A stretch of 64,000 bases of DNA from Oceanibacterium hippocampi (GTDB lineage: Bacteria > Pseudomonadota > Alphaproteobacteria > Sneathiellales > Sneathiellaceae), in the NCBI RefSeq assembly GCF_900172325.1, contig NZ_FWFR01000001.1:682001-746000 (forward strand), in the 5' to 3' direction. The translations under genes and the position numbers were made by a program. The notes beneath the pieces are model-generated. The model saw nothing but the letters and a program-made list of their open reading frames with translations, had not been told where the DNA came from and searched no databases. Positions 36,092 through 45,124 of this stretch are shown here, in pieces. Each line of letters opens with the position of its first letter. The first letter of the stretch is position 1.

Positions 36092-37348
36092 ATGTCCGAT
36101 GAAGCTCTGACGCGCGGCGCGGAAGATGCCCGTTCGCTGCCGACCGACGACAGCGCGGGATCTGCGTATTCGCCCGACAAATCCGATACGAACGGCGCCG
36201 CCGGTTCGCGCATCGAAGCGAGCCTTGCCGATATCGAACAGATCGGACCCGGCACGCTGAACGGCCGCTACATGCGCCGCTTCTGGCATCCGGTCTATCA
36301 TGCCGACGACATCAAGCCCGGCGAGATCAAGCCGCTGCGGATCCTCGGCGAGGATTTCGTCCTGTTCCGCGGCGAGAGCGGCCGTCCGCAGGTGCTGGCG
36401 CCGCGTTGCATGCATCGCGGCATGTCGCTGGTCCCCGGCTGGATCGAAGGCGATACCATTCGCTGCTTCTATCACGGCTGGCGTTTCGACCAGACCGGCC
36501 AGTGCGTCGAGCAGCCGTCGGAGAAGAACTCCTTCTGCGACAAGATCAAGACGCCGGCCTATCCGACCGAGGAATATCTCGGCCTGATCTTCGCCTATTT
36601 CGGCGAAGGCGAAGCGCCGCCGCTGCCCCGCTACCCGGCGTTCGAGGACGAGAATGTCGTCCTGCATACCGATTCCTACACGCGTGCCTGCGGCTTCTTC
36701 AACAACATGGAGAATGCCGGCGATCTCAGCCACATCGCCTTCGCCCATCGGGACGCGGCGGTTTCCTGGGACGAGACGGTCGATGGGCCGGTGCTGACCC
36801 CGGTCGAAACGGAATGGGGCGTCGAGAACCGGGCGATCCGTCCGAGCGGGCGGCGCAATGTCGGCCAGGTCGGCTTCCCGAACATCTATCATGTGCGCGG
36901 CGTCCCGGACGACGAGGAGGTCGAATATCGTGAGTTCATCGGCTGGTGGGTGCCGCATGACAATGACCGGCATACCCAGTTCACGGTCGTCATGAAGGAC
37001 CGCTCGGCACCGAATCTGGAGGCCTACCACCAGCGGCGAATCGAGGCGTACAAGCGTCACGATCTCGACCGGGAGGCGGTCGCACGTGAGATTCTTGCCG
37101 GCCGCATGCGCCTTGAGGACGTCGATCCGAAGCGCGCCCACATGATCTTCCTGCAGGACGATATCGCGCAGGCCGGCGTTGGCCCGATCGCCGAACGCCC
37201 GAAGGAGCATCTCGGTCGCGGCGATGCGGCGGTCATCCTGTTCCGCCGGATCTGGCTGCGCGAGCTGACGAAATTCGCCAACAACGAGCCGGTGAAGGAG
37301 TGGCATTACGATCCGGCGAAGATCCGGGTCCACTCCGACTTCCGCTAA
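36092..37348 (+). CDS. Rieske non-heme iron oxygenase, large (alpha) subunit
   Basis: 418 residues. Rieske ligands are Cys106, His108, Cys125 and His128; mononuclear iron ligands are the Asp-His-His of NAGDLSHIAFAH. The family hydroxylates aromatic rings or demethylates methoxy or N-methyl groups. It belongs near phthalate 4,5-dioxygenase/vanillate demethylase types, whose partner is a class IA reductase, found here at 44054. Translation start is set by CGGAGGAATTCTG. The ABC transporter genes follow in the same direction. Confidence 0.95.
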   Translation: MSDEALTRGAEDARSLPTDDSAGSAYSPDKSDTNGAAGSRIEASLADIEQIGPGTLNGRYMRRFWHPVYHADDIKPGEIKPLRILGEDFVLFRGESGRPQVLAPRCMHRGMSLVPGWIEGDTIRCFYHGWRFDQTGQCVEQPSEKNSFCDKIKTPAYPTEEYLGLIFAYFGEGEAPPLPRYPAFEDENVVLHTDSYTRACGFFNNMENAGDLSHIAFAHRDAAVSWDETVDGPVLTPVETEWGVENRAIRPSGRRNVGQVGFPNIYHVRGVPDDEEVEYREFIGWWVPHDNDRHTQFTVVMKDRSAPNLEAYHQRRIEAYKRHDLDREAVAREILAGRMRLEDVDPKRAHMIFLQDDIAQAGVGPIAERPKEHLGRGDAAVILFRRIWLRELTKFANNEPVKEWHYDPAKIRVHSDFR

Positions 37349-37350
37349 TC

Positions 37351-37420
37351 GCCCGCACGACGGGCGGCACGAACGGCCCGGCGACCCTCGGATGCGTAAC
37401 TGAGTTGATCCGAGGGTCGC
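37351..37420 (+). other. Two hairpins between the Rieske and binding-protein genes
   Basis: A 5-bp stem (GCCCG/CGGGC, 37351-37365) and then a perfect 13-bp stem, GCGACCCTCGGAT (37381-37393) with ATCCGAGGGTCGC (37408-37420), loop 14 nt. No T-run follows. They could protect the 3' end of the Rieske mRNA or separate expression of the two genes. Confidence 0.7.
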
Positions 37421-37499
37421 CACCAACAAGAAACGACGTCCCGCACCACTACGAGGACGATCCTTTATCAGTAATGGCCAATATCAGGGGGCTGACATC

Positions 37500-39125
37500 A
37501 TGACGAAAATCTCAAATCGCGACCGGCTGCGCCTTATCGGCGGCCTGGGCGCTTTCTCGGCGATGAATGCGATCGCCGTGCCGGCGGCAGTTCTGGGCGG
37601 CTCTTCCGCTGCCAGCGCCCAGGGCCAGCGGACGCTCTCCTGGTCAGTCAATCCCGAGCCGCCGTCACTCAATGCAGCCTTCACGAGCGCCTCCATCGTG
37701 CAGCAGGTTTCCTCGAAGATGATGGAAGGCCTCTGCACGTACGACCATGAGCTCAATCCGTTGCCGGGCCTGGCCAAGTCGTGGGAGATTTCCCCGAACG
37801 GCGAAACCATCGTCTTCAAGCTTCGTGAGGGCGTGAAATGGCACGACGGCAAGCCCTTCACGTCGGCTGACGTGAAATTCACCTTCGAGGAGATCCTCAA
37901 GAAGCGCCATCCGCGCGGGCGCGCCACCTACGCCAACCTCGAGGCCGTGGAAACGCCGGACGCGATGACGGCGGTCTTCAAGCTGTCCGGCCCGTCGCCC
38001 TATATCATGTCATCGCTCGCGGGCGCGGAATCGCCGATTCTCCCGAAACATATCTATGACAAGGCCGATCCCTCGAAGGTTCGCGAGGTCAATGCCCCGA
38101 TCGGCACGGGACCGTTTAAGTTCGTCAACTGGGAACGCGGCAGCCACCTGATGCTCGAGCGCAATCCCGACTACTGGGATGCCGGCAAGCCGGGTATCGA
38201 TCAGCTGATCGTGCGGTTCATTCCCGACACCGGCGCCCGCGTCGTCGCCTTCGAGACCGGCGAACTCGATCTCGCCGGCGGATTCCCGGTCGGCCTCGAC
38301 GATATCGTCCGCTTGTCCAAGGAACCGAATATCGGCGTCACCAGTTTCGGTTTCGCGATGCTGGGCGCGATGCATTATTTCGAATTCAACATGCGCGACC
38401 CGCAGTTCCAGGATGTCCGGGTGCGCCAGGCGATGGCCCATGCCATCGATCGTGACTTCCTGATCAAGAACGTGTGGTTCGGTTTCGCCAGTGCCGCGAC
38501 CGGTCCGGTCTCGCAGAAACTGGCGAATTCCTACTCCGCCGATGTGCCGGCCTATCCGTTCGATCCGGCCAGGGCGGAAGCGTTGCTCGACGAGGCGGGC
38601 TTCCCCCGGAAGGACGACGGCATCCGCTTCCGGATTACCCACGATCCGTCGCCCTACAACGACCGCTTCAAGCGCTTCGGCGAGTATTTCAAGCAGGCCA
38701 TGGCGACGATCGGCGTCGCGGTCGACTTGCGGATCGGCGATGTCGGTACCTGGCTCAGGCGGGTCTGGACCGACAACGATTACCAGACGACGTCCTACGG
38801 TATCTACAACACCACGGATCCGTCGATCGGCGTCCAGCGCATGTACTGGTCGAAGAACATCCGGAAGGGCGTGCCATACACCAACGGGTCGGGCTACAGC
38901 AATCCCGAAATGGATCGCATCATGGAGGCCGCGCAGGTCGAGCCCGACCCGATGAAGCGCAAGGCGCTGTTTGCCGACATGCAGCGCAAGGCGATGACCG
39001 ACCTGCCGATCATTCCCATCCTCAACGAGGATTACGTCACCGTTTACAACAAGCGCGTCCAGAATGTCGAAGGCGACGTCGCCGGCGTGTACGGTACCTT
39101 CGCCGATATCAGTATCGCTTCGTAA
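37500..39125 (+). CDS. Dipeptide-type ABC transporter substrate-binding protein
   Basis: 541 residues, SBP_bac_5 family. An N-terminal export signal (Ala-rich core, cleavage near SSAASA-QG) precedes the mature protein; LPGLAKSWEISPNGETIVFKLREGVKWHDG is the classic family segment. Relatives bind di- and oligopeptides, opines or other solutes. In this cluster an aromatic or N-containing substrate for the oxygenase is likely (inference). AGGGGGC lies just before the start. Hairpins lie on both sides of the gene. Confidence 0.94.
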   Translation: MTKISNRDRLRLIGGLGAFSAMNAIAVPAAVLGGSSAASAQGQRTLSWSVNPEPPSLNAAFTSASIVQQVSSKMMEGLCTYDHELNPLPGLAKSWEISPNGETIVFKLREGVKWHDGKPFTSADVKFTFEEILKKRHPRGRATYANLEAVETPDAMTAVFKLSGPSPYIMSSLAGAESPILPKHIYDKADPSKVREVNAPIGTGPFKFVNWERGSHLMLERNPDYWDAGKPGIDQLIVRFIPDTGARVVAFETGELDLAGGFPVGLDDIVRLSKEPNIGVTSFGFAMLGAMHYFEFNMRDPQFQDVRVRQAMAHAIDRDFLIKNVWFGFASAATGPVSQKLANSYSADVPAYPFDPARAEALLDEAGFPRKDDGIRFRITHDPSPYNDRFKRFGEYFKQAMATIGVAVDLRIGDVGTWLRRVWTDNDYQTTSYGIYNTTDPSIGVQRMYWSKNIRKGVPYTNGSGYSNPEMDRIMEAAQVEPDPMKRKALFADMQRKAMTDLPIIPILNEDYVTVYNKRVQNVEGDVAGVYGTFADISIAS

Positions 39126-39132
39126 GGGCGAG

Positions 39133-39164
39133 GGCGTACGGTCGGCGCGCGCCGGCCGTACGCC
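39133..39164 (+). other. 14-bp hairpin after the binding-protein gene
   Basis: GGCGTACGG-T-CGGC (39133-39146) pairs with GCCG-G-CCGTACGCC (39151-39164) through one G-U pair; loop of 4 nt. It begins 8 nt after the stop. Lacks a T-run, so a stabilising or processing stem is likelier than a terminator. Confidence 0.7.
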
Positions 39165-39217
39165 TCAGCTTTCAGTGCGGACCGGGGCCGGCCGCCTGCC
39201 CGCTACGGGGATGTTAG

Positions 39218-40198
39218 ATGAACAGTCTGGTACGCTATCTGGGATGGCGCACCACCCAGTCTATTGGGGTGGTGATCGCGATCGCCTGCATCAATTTCCT
39301 GATTCTGCATATCGCGCCGGGTGATGCCGTCGATATCATGGCCGGCGAAGCCGGTGCGGGCGATCCGGAATATATGGAGGCGCTGCGAAAATCGTTCGGT
39401 CTTGACCAGCCAGTCCATATTCAGCTTTTCCACTATCTGTGGAACCTGTTCCAGTTCAACCTGGGATATTCGTTCCATTACGGCATTCCGGTCTCGGAAC
39501 TGATCTTCGACAAGCTGCCGGCGACGCTTCTCCTGATGGTCGCCAGCCTGCTCATCGCCCTGCTCGGCGGGATCGTGCTCGGCGTTACCGCCTCCCGGCG
39601 GCCCGGTTCGATTTACGACACCACGATTTCCCTCGTCTCCCTGCTCGGCTATGCCACGCCGCTCTTCTGGCTCGGCCTGATGCTGATCGTCGTCTTCTCG
39701 CTGAAACTCGGGCTGCTGCCCAGCAACGGCATGTACACGATCGGCAAGAACTATTCGGTGTGGGGCGCCGCACTCGACGTGCTGCATCACCTGATCCTCC
39801 CGGCCGTGACCCTGGCCCTGTTCTTCATGGCAACCTACACCCGGATCATGCGGGCCCAGATGCTGCAGGTGTTCGGCCAGGAATTCGTCCGCACGGCCCG
39901 TTCCAAGGGCATCTCGGAACGCCGGGTCGTGTATCGCCACGTCCTGCGCAACGCGGTATTGCCGCTGGTCAGCCTGTTCGGCGTCCAGGTCGGCGGCGTG
40001 CTCGGCGGCGCGGTGGTCGTCGAGGTGGTCTTCGGCTGGCCCGGTCTCGGACGCCTGGCGTTCGATTCGATATTCCAGCGGGACTTCAACCTGCTGATGG
40101 GAATCCTGTTCTTCAGTTCGGTGCTCGTGGTGATCGTCAATCTTCTGGTCGATTTCCTCTACGCGCTGCTGGATCCGAGGATCGAGGTCGTGGCATGA
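39218..40198 (+). CDS. Dipeptide-type ABC transporter permease (DppB-like)
   Basis: 326 residues, about six membrane segments. N-terminal IACINFLILHIAPGDAVDIM and the BPD_transp_1 loop (RTARSKGISERRVVYRHVLRNA, EAA-like) are typical of DppB/OppB. GGGG lies 8 nt before the ATG at 39218. Its stop overlaps the next permease (ATGA). Confidence 0.94.
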   Translation: MNSLVRYLGWRTTQSIGVVIAIACINFLILHIAPGDAVDIMAGEAGAGDPEYMEALRKSFGLDQPVHIQLFHYLWNLFQFNLGYSFHYGIPVSELIFDKLPATLLLMVASLLIALLGGIVLGVTASRRPGSIYDTTISLVSLLGYATPLFWLGLMLIVVFSLKLGLLPSNGMYTIGKNYSVWGAALDVLHHLILPAVTLALFFMATYTRIMRAQMLQVFGQEFVRTARSKGISERRVVYRHVLRNAVLPLVSLFGVQVGGVLGGAVVVEVVFGWPGLGRLAFDSIFQRDFNLLMGILFFSSVLVVIVNLLVDFLYALLDPRIEVVA

Positions 40199-41037
40199 CG
40201 CAGAAGCCTTCCTTCCTGTCGCTGCTGTTGCGCAACAAGGCTGCCGCCATGGGACTGGTCGTGCTCGCGGTGGTTCTGCTGACGGCGATCATCGGTCCGT
40301 TCCTCTACCAGGTCGATCCCTGGGCGATCACCGGCCAGACTCTGCTCTGGCCCGGTGTCGATCCGGCCCATCCACTGGGTACCGATGTCCTCGGCCGAGA
40401 CGTGCTGAGCGGCCTCATCAGCGGCGCGCGTATCTCGCTCCTGATCGGCGTGTCGGCAACCGCCGCCTCGGTCATGGTCGGGATCGTGATCGGCGGCCTG
40501 GCGGGCTATTTCCGGGGCCAGGTCGACAACGTCCTGATGCGCCTGACCGAGATCTTCCAGACGATCCCGAGCTTCATCTTCGTCATCATGCTGGTCGCGG
40601 TCTTTCACCCCTCGATCACGGTGGTGGTCCTCTCCATCGCCACCGTGTCATGGCCGCCGGTCGCCCGCCTCGTGCGCGGCGAGTTCCTGTCGCTTCGCCA
40701 GCGGCCCTACGTGCAGTCCTGCATCGTCGTCGGGATGGGCGAACTGCGGATCATCTTCACGCAGATCCTGCCGAACGCGATGGCACCGATCGTCGTGACG
40801 GCGTCGATCATGGTCGCCTCGGCGATCCTGATCGAGGCGGGTCTGGCGTTTCTCGGCCTGCAGGATCCGAACGTCATGAGTTGGGGGGCGATGATCGGCT
40901 TCGGCCGCACGGTGCTTCGAACCGCGTGGTATCTGTCGGCCATTCCGGGCATCGTCATCTTCTTTACCGTTCTCGCCATCAGCCTGGTCGGGGAAGGCCT
41001 CAACGACGCGCTCAACCCGCGCGGCACCGGTCAATAG
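40195..41037 (+). CDS. Dipeptide-type ABC transporter permease (DppC-like)
   Basis: 280 residues. AAAMGLVVLAVVLLTAIIGPF begins the first membrane segment and HPLGTDVLGRDVLSGLISGARISL is the DppC signature; VASAILIEAGLAFLGLQDPN closes the EAA loop region. The start overlaps the DppB-like stop; the longer open frame upstream is a shadow of dppB. Confidence 0.94.
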   Translation: MTQKPSFLSLLLRNKAAAMGLVVLAVVLLTAIIGPFLYQVDPWAITGQTLLWPGVDPAHPLGTDVLGRDVLSGLISGARISLLIGVSATAASVMVGIVIGGLAGYFRGQVDNVLMRLTEIFQTIPSFIFVIMLVAVFHPSITVVVLSIATVSWPPVARLVRGEFLSLRQRPYVQSCIVVGMGELRIIFTQILPNAMAPIVVTASIMVASAILIEAGLAFLGLQDPNVMSWGAMIGFGRTVLRTAWYLSAIPGIVIFFTVLAISLVGEGLNDALNPRGTGQ

Positions 41038-41046
41038 GAGGGGCGG

Positions 41047-42033
41047 ATGTCCATTCTGAAAGTCGACTCGCTCGTGACCGAACTGCGCATCGCCGATCGC
41101 CATTTTCCGGTCGTGAACGATGTCAGCTTCACGCTGGAGAAGGGCGAGACGCTTGCCATCGTGGGCGAATCCGGTTGCGGCAAGTCGATGCTGGCGATGT
41201 CGTTGCTCCGGATCCTGCCGGAGCCGTTGGCGCGGATCGGCTCGGGCCGGATCCTGTTCGACGATCGCGACCTGGCCGAGGCCGGCGTCGACGAGATGCG
41301 GACGATCCGCGGCAAACGGATGTCGATCATCTTCCAGGACCCGATGGCGTCGCTCAATCCGGTCGAGACCATCGGCAACCAGATCGCCGAGATGATTTGC
41401 GAGCATGAGGACATATCCCGACGCGATGCCCGGAAGAAGGCGATAGAGCTCCTGCGCATGGTGCGCCTGCCCGACGCCGAGAAACGCGTCGACGAGTATC
41501 CGCACCGGCTGTCGGGCGGCATGTGCCAGCGGGTGATGATCGCGATGGCGCTGGCCTGCCGGCCGGAAATCCTCATCGCCGACGAGCCGACCACGGCACT
41601 CGACGTCACGATCCAGGCGCAGATCCTGGCCCTTCTGAGCAATCTGCAGTCGGAGACCGGCGCGGCCGTGATCCTGATTACCCATAACCTGGCGATCGTC
41701 GCGCAGATCGCCGACAGGCTGCTGGTCATGTATGCAGGCGAGATCGTCGAATCCGGAACCGTCGCCAGTGTCTTCGGGAATCCGCGCCATCCCTATACGC
41801 GGCAGCTGATCGATGCGATTCCGAAAGGAACCGGCCCGATCGAAGGCGAGATCGGGCGCCTCGCGGAAATCCGCGGCAGCGTTCCCGCCCTCGACCAGCG
41901 CGAACGGGGTTGCAATTTCTCGCAGCGATGCGATTGCGCGGTCGCCCGTTGCCGGACCGACAAGCCGGTCCTGAAGCAATCTTCCGGCGATCATTCGGTC
42001 GCCTGTTTCGTCGCGCAAAGCGAGGCAGCATGA
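41047..42033 (+). CDS. Dipeptide-type ABC transporter ATPase (DppD-like)
   Basis: 328 residues. Walker A GESGCGKSM, signature LSGGMCQR, Walker B EILIADEPTTALD, H-loop ITHNLA, and the C-terminal oligopeptide domain with a 4Fe-4S-type or Cys-rich stretch (CNFSQRCDCAVARC). 10 nt after dppC; overlaps the second ATPase gene by 4 bp. Confidence 0.94.
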   Translation: MSILKVDSLVTELRIADRHFPVVNDVSFTLEKGETLAIVGESGCGKSMLAMSLLRILPEPLARIGSGRILFDDRDLAEAGVDEMRTIRGKRMSIIFQDPMASLNPVETIGNQIAEMICEHEDISRRDARKKAIELLRMVRLPDAEKRVDEYPHRLSGGMCQRVMIAMALACRPEILIADEPTTALDVTIQAQILALLSNLQSETGAAVILITHNLAIVAQIADRLLVMYAGEIVESGTVASVFGNPRHPYTRQLIDAIPKGTGPIEGEIGRLAEIRGSVPALDQRERGCNFSQRCDCAVARCRTDKPVLKQSSGDHSVACFVAQSEAA

Positions 42034-43058
42034 TGGGAGCGCCGTTGCTTTCCTGCAAGGACGTGGTGGTCGAGTACAAGACCCGGCGTGGCGCCCTGCG
42101 CGCGGTCGACACGGTCAGCCTGGACATCCGCGAAGGCGAGACGGTTGCCCTGGTCGGCGAGTCGGGCTCGGGCAAATCGACGCTCGGCAAGGCCATCGTC
42201 GGGCTGGAGCCGATCCGCAGCGGCTCGATCAAGCTCAACGGAACGGAACTCGGCGGCCTCTCGCGCCGTGCCATGCGGCCCTATCGCCAGGCGTTGCAGA
42301 TGGTTTTCCAGGACCCGTTCGGGTCTCTCAACCCGCGCCTGTCGATCGGTCGCATCATCGAGGAGCCGATGCTCGTTCACCGGATCGGGACGGCGGAGGA
42401 GCGCAGGCGGCGGGTCGCCGAACTGCTTGAGCGGGTTGGCCTCAGCGCCGAGATGATGACGCGCTATCCGCACGAATTCTCCGGCGGACAGCGTCAGCGC
42501 ATCGTCATCGCCCGGGCGCTCACCCTCAACCCGAAACTCATCATCTGCGACGAACCGGTCTCGGCCCTCGACGTATCCGTCCAGGCGCAGGTTCTCAACC
42601 TGCTGGCCGATCTGCAGCGCGACCTCGGCCTGTCCTATCTCTTCGTGTCGCACGACCTTTCGGTGGTCCGCCATATCGCGCACCGGGTCGTGGTCATGTA
42701 TCTGGGCAAGTTCGTGTCGACCGGCGAGCGGGCGAACTTCTGGGACAGCCCGATTCACCCCTACACCCGGCGCCTGCTTGAATCGACGCCGAGCGTGGAC
42801 GCGGTCGGGGCGCCGCTCGTCATCGGTGCCGGCGACAACGACGAGATCCCGAGCGCGATGAATCCGCCGTCCGGCTGCCGCTTCCGCACCCGGTGCGACT
42901 TTGCCGCCGATATCTGCGCGCAGTCGGAGCCCGCTCTCCGGCCGGTCGGGGCCTACGGCATGTCCGCCTGTCATCGCGTCGAGACCCTGGCCTCCGGCGC
43001 CGTTCGCTACGGCGCCGACGAGAACGAGAACATCGTACCGATCAGAACCGTGGCATGA
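42030..43058 (+). CDS. Dipeptide-type ABC transporter ATPase (DppF-like)
   Basis: 342 residues. Walker A GESGSGKST, signature FSGGQRQR, Walker B LIICDEPVSALD, H-loop VSHDLS and the C-terminal Cys segment (CRFRTRCDFAADIC). Paired with the DppD-like ATPase by a 4-bp overlap. Completes a five-component transporter (binding protein, two permeases, two ATPases). Confidence 0.94.
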   Translation: MMGAPLLSCKDVVVEYKTRRGALRAVDTVSLDIREGETVALVGESGSGKSTLGKAIVGLEPIRSGSIKLNGTELGGLSRRAMRPYRQALQMVFQDPFGSLNPRLSIGRIIEEPMLVHRIGTAEERRRRVAELLERVGLSAEMMTRYPHEFSGGQRQRIVIARALTLNPKLIICDEPVSALDVSVQAQVLNLLADLQRDLGLSYLFVSHDLSVVRHIAHRVVVMYLGKFVSTGERANFWDSPIHPYTRRLLESTPSVDAVGAPLVIGAGDNDEIPSAMNPPSGCRFRTRCDFAADICAQSEPALRPVGAYGMSACHRVETLASGAVRYGADENENIVPIRTVA

Positions 43059-43110
43059 GCCCGTGCCGGCGCCGCTCGCGGGCGCCGCGGAGCGGGCCCG
43101 AAAGACGCCG

Positions 43111-44025
43111 ATGCGCATAAACCTGCATCATATCCGCTATTTCATCGTCGTCGCCGAGGAGCTGCATTTCGGCCGCGCCGCGGCCCGCCTGAACATGGCT
43201 CAACCTGCCCTCAGCCAGCGGATCCAGTCGCTCGAGGCCGAGCTCGAAGTGAAGCTCATCGACCGTTCGAAACGCCAGATCGAGCTGACCCGGGCCGGCC
43301 AGGTCTTTCTCAAGCGGTCGCGGCAGATGCTGATCGATTTCGACGAATCCGTGCTGGTGACCCAGCGCACCCATCGCGGCGAAACCGATCAGCTCGTCGT
43401 CGGGACGATCCCGGCCGGGATGGGCGGCACGCTGTTCCGGGAAATCCTGCCGGCGTTTCAGCGCTCGCATCCCCAGGTCAGCGTGATCGTCCGCAGTCTC
43501 AGCACCGCGCGGCAGATCGAGTTGCTGCATACCGGCCAGATCGATGTCGGGCTCTTGCGGCTGCCGGTGAGCGACCCGCGCCTTACCCTGCAGGCGATCT
43601 CCAGTGACACCCTGGTGGTGGCGATGCGGGAGGATCATCCGCTGGCAAGCCTCGACAAGGTCTCGCTCGCGGCGGTCGCGGAAGAACCTCAGATCATCTT
43701 CCCGCGCGTCCTGGCGCCCGACTTCTACGATTTCATCATCGGACTGCTGAAGGCGACGAGTGCGCCGTTCACGATCGCGCACGAGGCCGAGCATCTGGAA
43801 ATGCACCTGGGCCTGGTCGCCGGCGGCCTCGGCGTGGCGGTCGTCCCAGCCACGCGGGACACGTACTACAGGGGGGTGGTTTACCGACCCCTGGAAGAAC
43901 AGGACATCTACGTCGAAACCGCACTCGCCTTCCTGCGCGGGCGGGAGACGAAATTCATCCGGGCATTCGTCGATATTGCCGGTGACATCGTCCAGGCCCG
44001 GATGGCCGAAAACCCCGATTCGTAA
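43111..44025 (+). CDS. LysR family transcriptional regulator
   Basis: 304 residues. N-terminal LysR helix-turn-helix (HHIRYFIVVAEELHFGRAAA, then QPALSQRIQSLEAEL), followed by the periplasmic-binding-protein-like effector domain. HLHF-type spacing and the CbnR/BenM-like layout fit regulators of aromatic degradation. Lies in line with the transporter and the reductase; it probably controls the Rieske/transport operon and senses a pathway metabolite. Confidence 0.93.
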   Translation: MRINLHHIRYFIVVAEELHFGRAAARLNMAQPALSQRIQSLEAELEVKLIDRSKRQIELTRAGQVFLKRSRQMLIDFDESVLVTQRTHRGETDQLVVGTIPAGMGGTLFREILPAFQRSHPQVSVIVRSLSTARQIELLHTGQIDVGLLRLPVSDPRLTLQAISSDTLVVAMREDHPLASLDKVSLAAVAEEPQIIFPRVLAPDFYDFIIGLLKATSAPFTIAHEAEHLEMHLGLVAGGLGVAVVPATRDTYYRGVVYRPLEEQDIYVETALAFLRGRETKFIRAFVDIAGDIVQARMAENPDS

Positions 44026-44053
44026 CGCTTACCCCGACAAGACGACCTGTATC

Positions 44054-45013
44054 ATGACAGTATGGACTTCCGACGAGTGCGTGGATGTGGAAATCGCGTC
44101 CATCACGACTTCAGCCAACGATATCAAGTTGTTCGAGCTGGCCCCTGCGGGCGGCGACAGGCTGCCGGCCTATAATCCCGGGGCGCATGTCGACGTCCAC
44201 CTGCCGAACGGCATGCGCCGGCAATACTCGATGGCGGTGCCGGACGACAACGGCCGGCGCTATCTGATCGGGGTCAAGCGGGATCCGGCCAGCAGGGGCG
44301 GCTCCGCCTGCATGCATGACGATCTGCGGATCGGTCAGGCGCTTCGCATCAGCCGGCCGCGCAACCATTTCCCGCTGGTCGAAAGTGCGGAACGCTCGGT
44401 CCTGATCGCCGGCGGCATCGGCATCACGCCGATCTGGTGCATGGCCCAGCGACTGGCCGCGATCGGCCGGCCCTGGCGCCTGGTCTATGCCGCCCGCCGT
44501 CGGGCCGAGGCCGCCTTCCTCGACGATATCGCGGCGCTCGGCGGCGACGTGCGGCTTCACTTCGACGAACAGGCCGGCGGCCCGCTCGACATCGCCGAAG
44601 CTGTTGGCGAACTGCGCGGCGACACGCATGCCTATTGCTGCGGCCCCGCGGGCATGCTTTCGGCCTTCCGTCAGGCCTGTGCCGGTCATTACGACGACTG
44701 CGTCCATGTCGAGTATTTCAGTTCCGATTCCGCGCCCGACACCTCGGGCGGCTACGAGGTCGAGCTGGCCCGGAGCGGCCGCACCCTGCCGATTGCTGCC
44801 GGGCAGACCATTCTGCAGGCGGTCCTGGACGCCGGTATCGACCACCCCTATGCCTGCGAGCAGGGCATCTGCGGCGCCTGCGAGGTCCGTGTGATCGACG
44901 GGGAGCCGGATCACCGCGACATGGTCCTGACCCCGGACGAGCGCGCCGCCGGCCGGACCATGATGATCTGCTGTTCCGGCAGCCGGGGCCCGAAGATCGT
45001 CATCGATATCTGA
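44054..45013 (+). CDS. Class IA oxygenase reductase (FMN, NAD, [2Fe-2S])
   Basis: 319 residues. Order: flavin domain (about 1-105, RQYSMAV), NAD-binding domain (about 110-220, IAGGIGITPIWCM and CCGPAGM) and a C-terminal plant-type ferredoxin (CEQGICGAC plus a later Cys in MMICC). This order is that of phthalate dioxygenase reductase and VanB, which pass electrons from NADH to Rieske oxygenases. It is the natural partner of the oxygenase at 36092, eight kilobases upstream in the same direction. Confidence 0.95.
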   Translation: MTVWTSDECVDVEIASITTSANDIKLFELAPAGGDRLPAYNPGAHVDVHLPNGMRRQYSMAVPDDNGRRYLIGVKRDPASRGGSACMHDDLRIGQALRISRPRNHFPLVESAERSVLIAGGIGITPIWCMAQRLAAIGRPWRLVYAARRRAEAAFLDDIAALGGDVRLHFDEQAGGPLDIAEAVGELRGDTHAYCCGPAGMLSAFRQACAGHYDDCVHVEYFSSDSAPDTSGGYEVELARSGRTLPIAAGQTILQAVLDAGIDHPYACEQGICGACEVRVIDGEPDHRDMVLTPDERAAGRTMMICCSGSRGPKIVIDI

Positions 45014-45058
45014 ACGCGCGGACAGGCGTCAGCCGGCGGTCTGGCGGTTCCGATCATA

Positions 45059-45089
45059 TTGACAGTATACTGATAGACAGCATACTGTC
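45059..45089 (+). promoter_or_regulatory. Promoter with tandem MarR-type operators
   Basis: TTGACA (45059-45064) and CATACT (45081-45086), 16-bp spacer, are overlaid by GACAGTATACTG (45061-45072) and GACAGCATACTG (45076-45087), near-identical copies 15 bp apart. The first contains the perfect palindrome CAGTATACTG, the second extends to GACAGCATACTGTC. The arrangement is that of an autoregulated MarR gene. Confidence 0.7.
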
Positions 45090-45124
45090 GAAAACGTCGC
45101 GACCCATGGCATTGGAGTGTCCGG

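Noticed and set aside
37381-37420. Rho-independent terminator after the Rieske gene
   Set aside because: The stem is strong, but no T-run follows; kept as a hairpin only.
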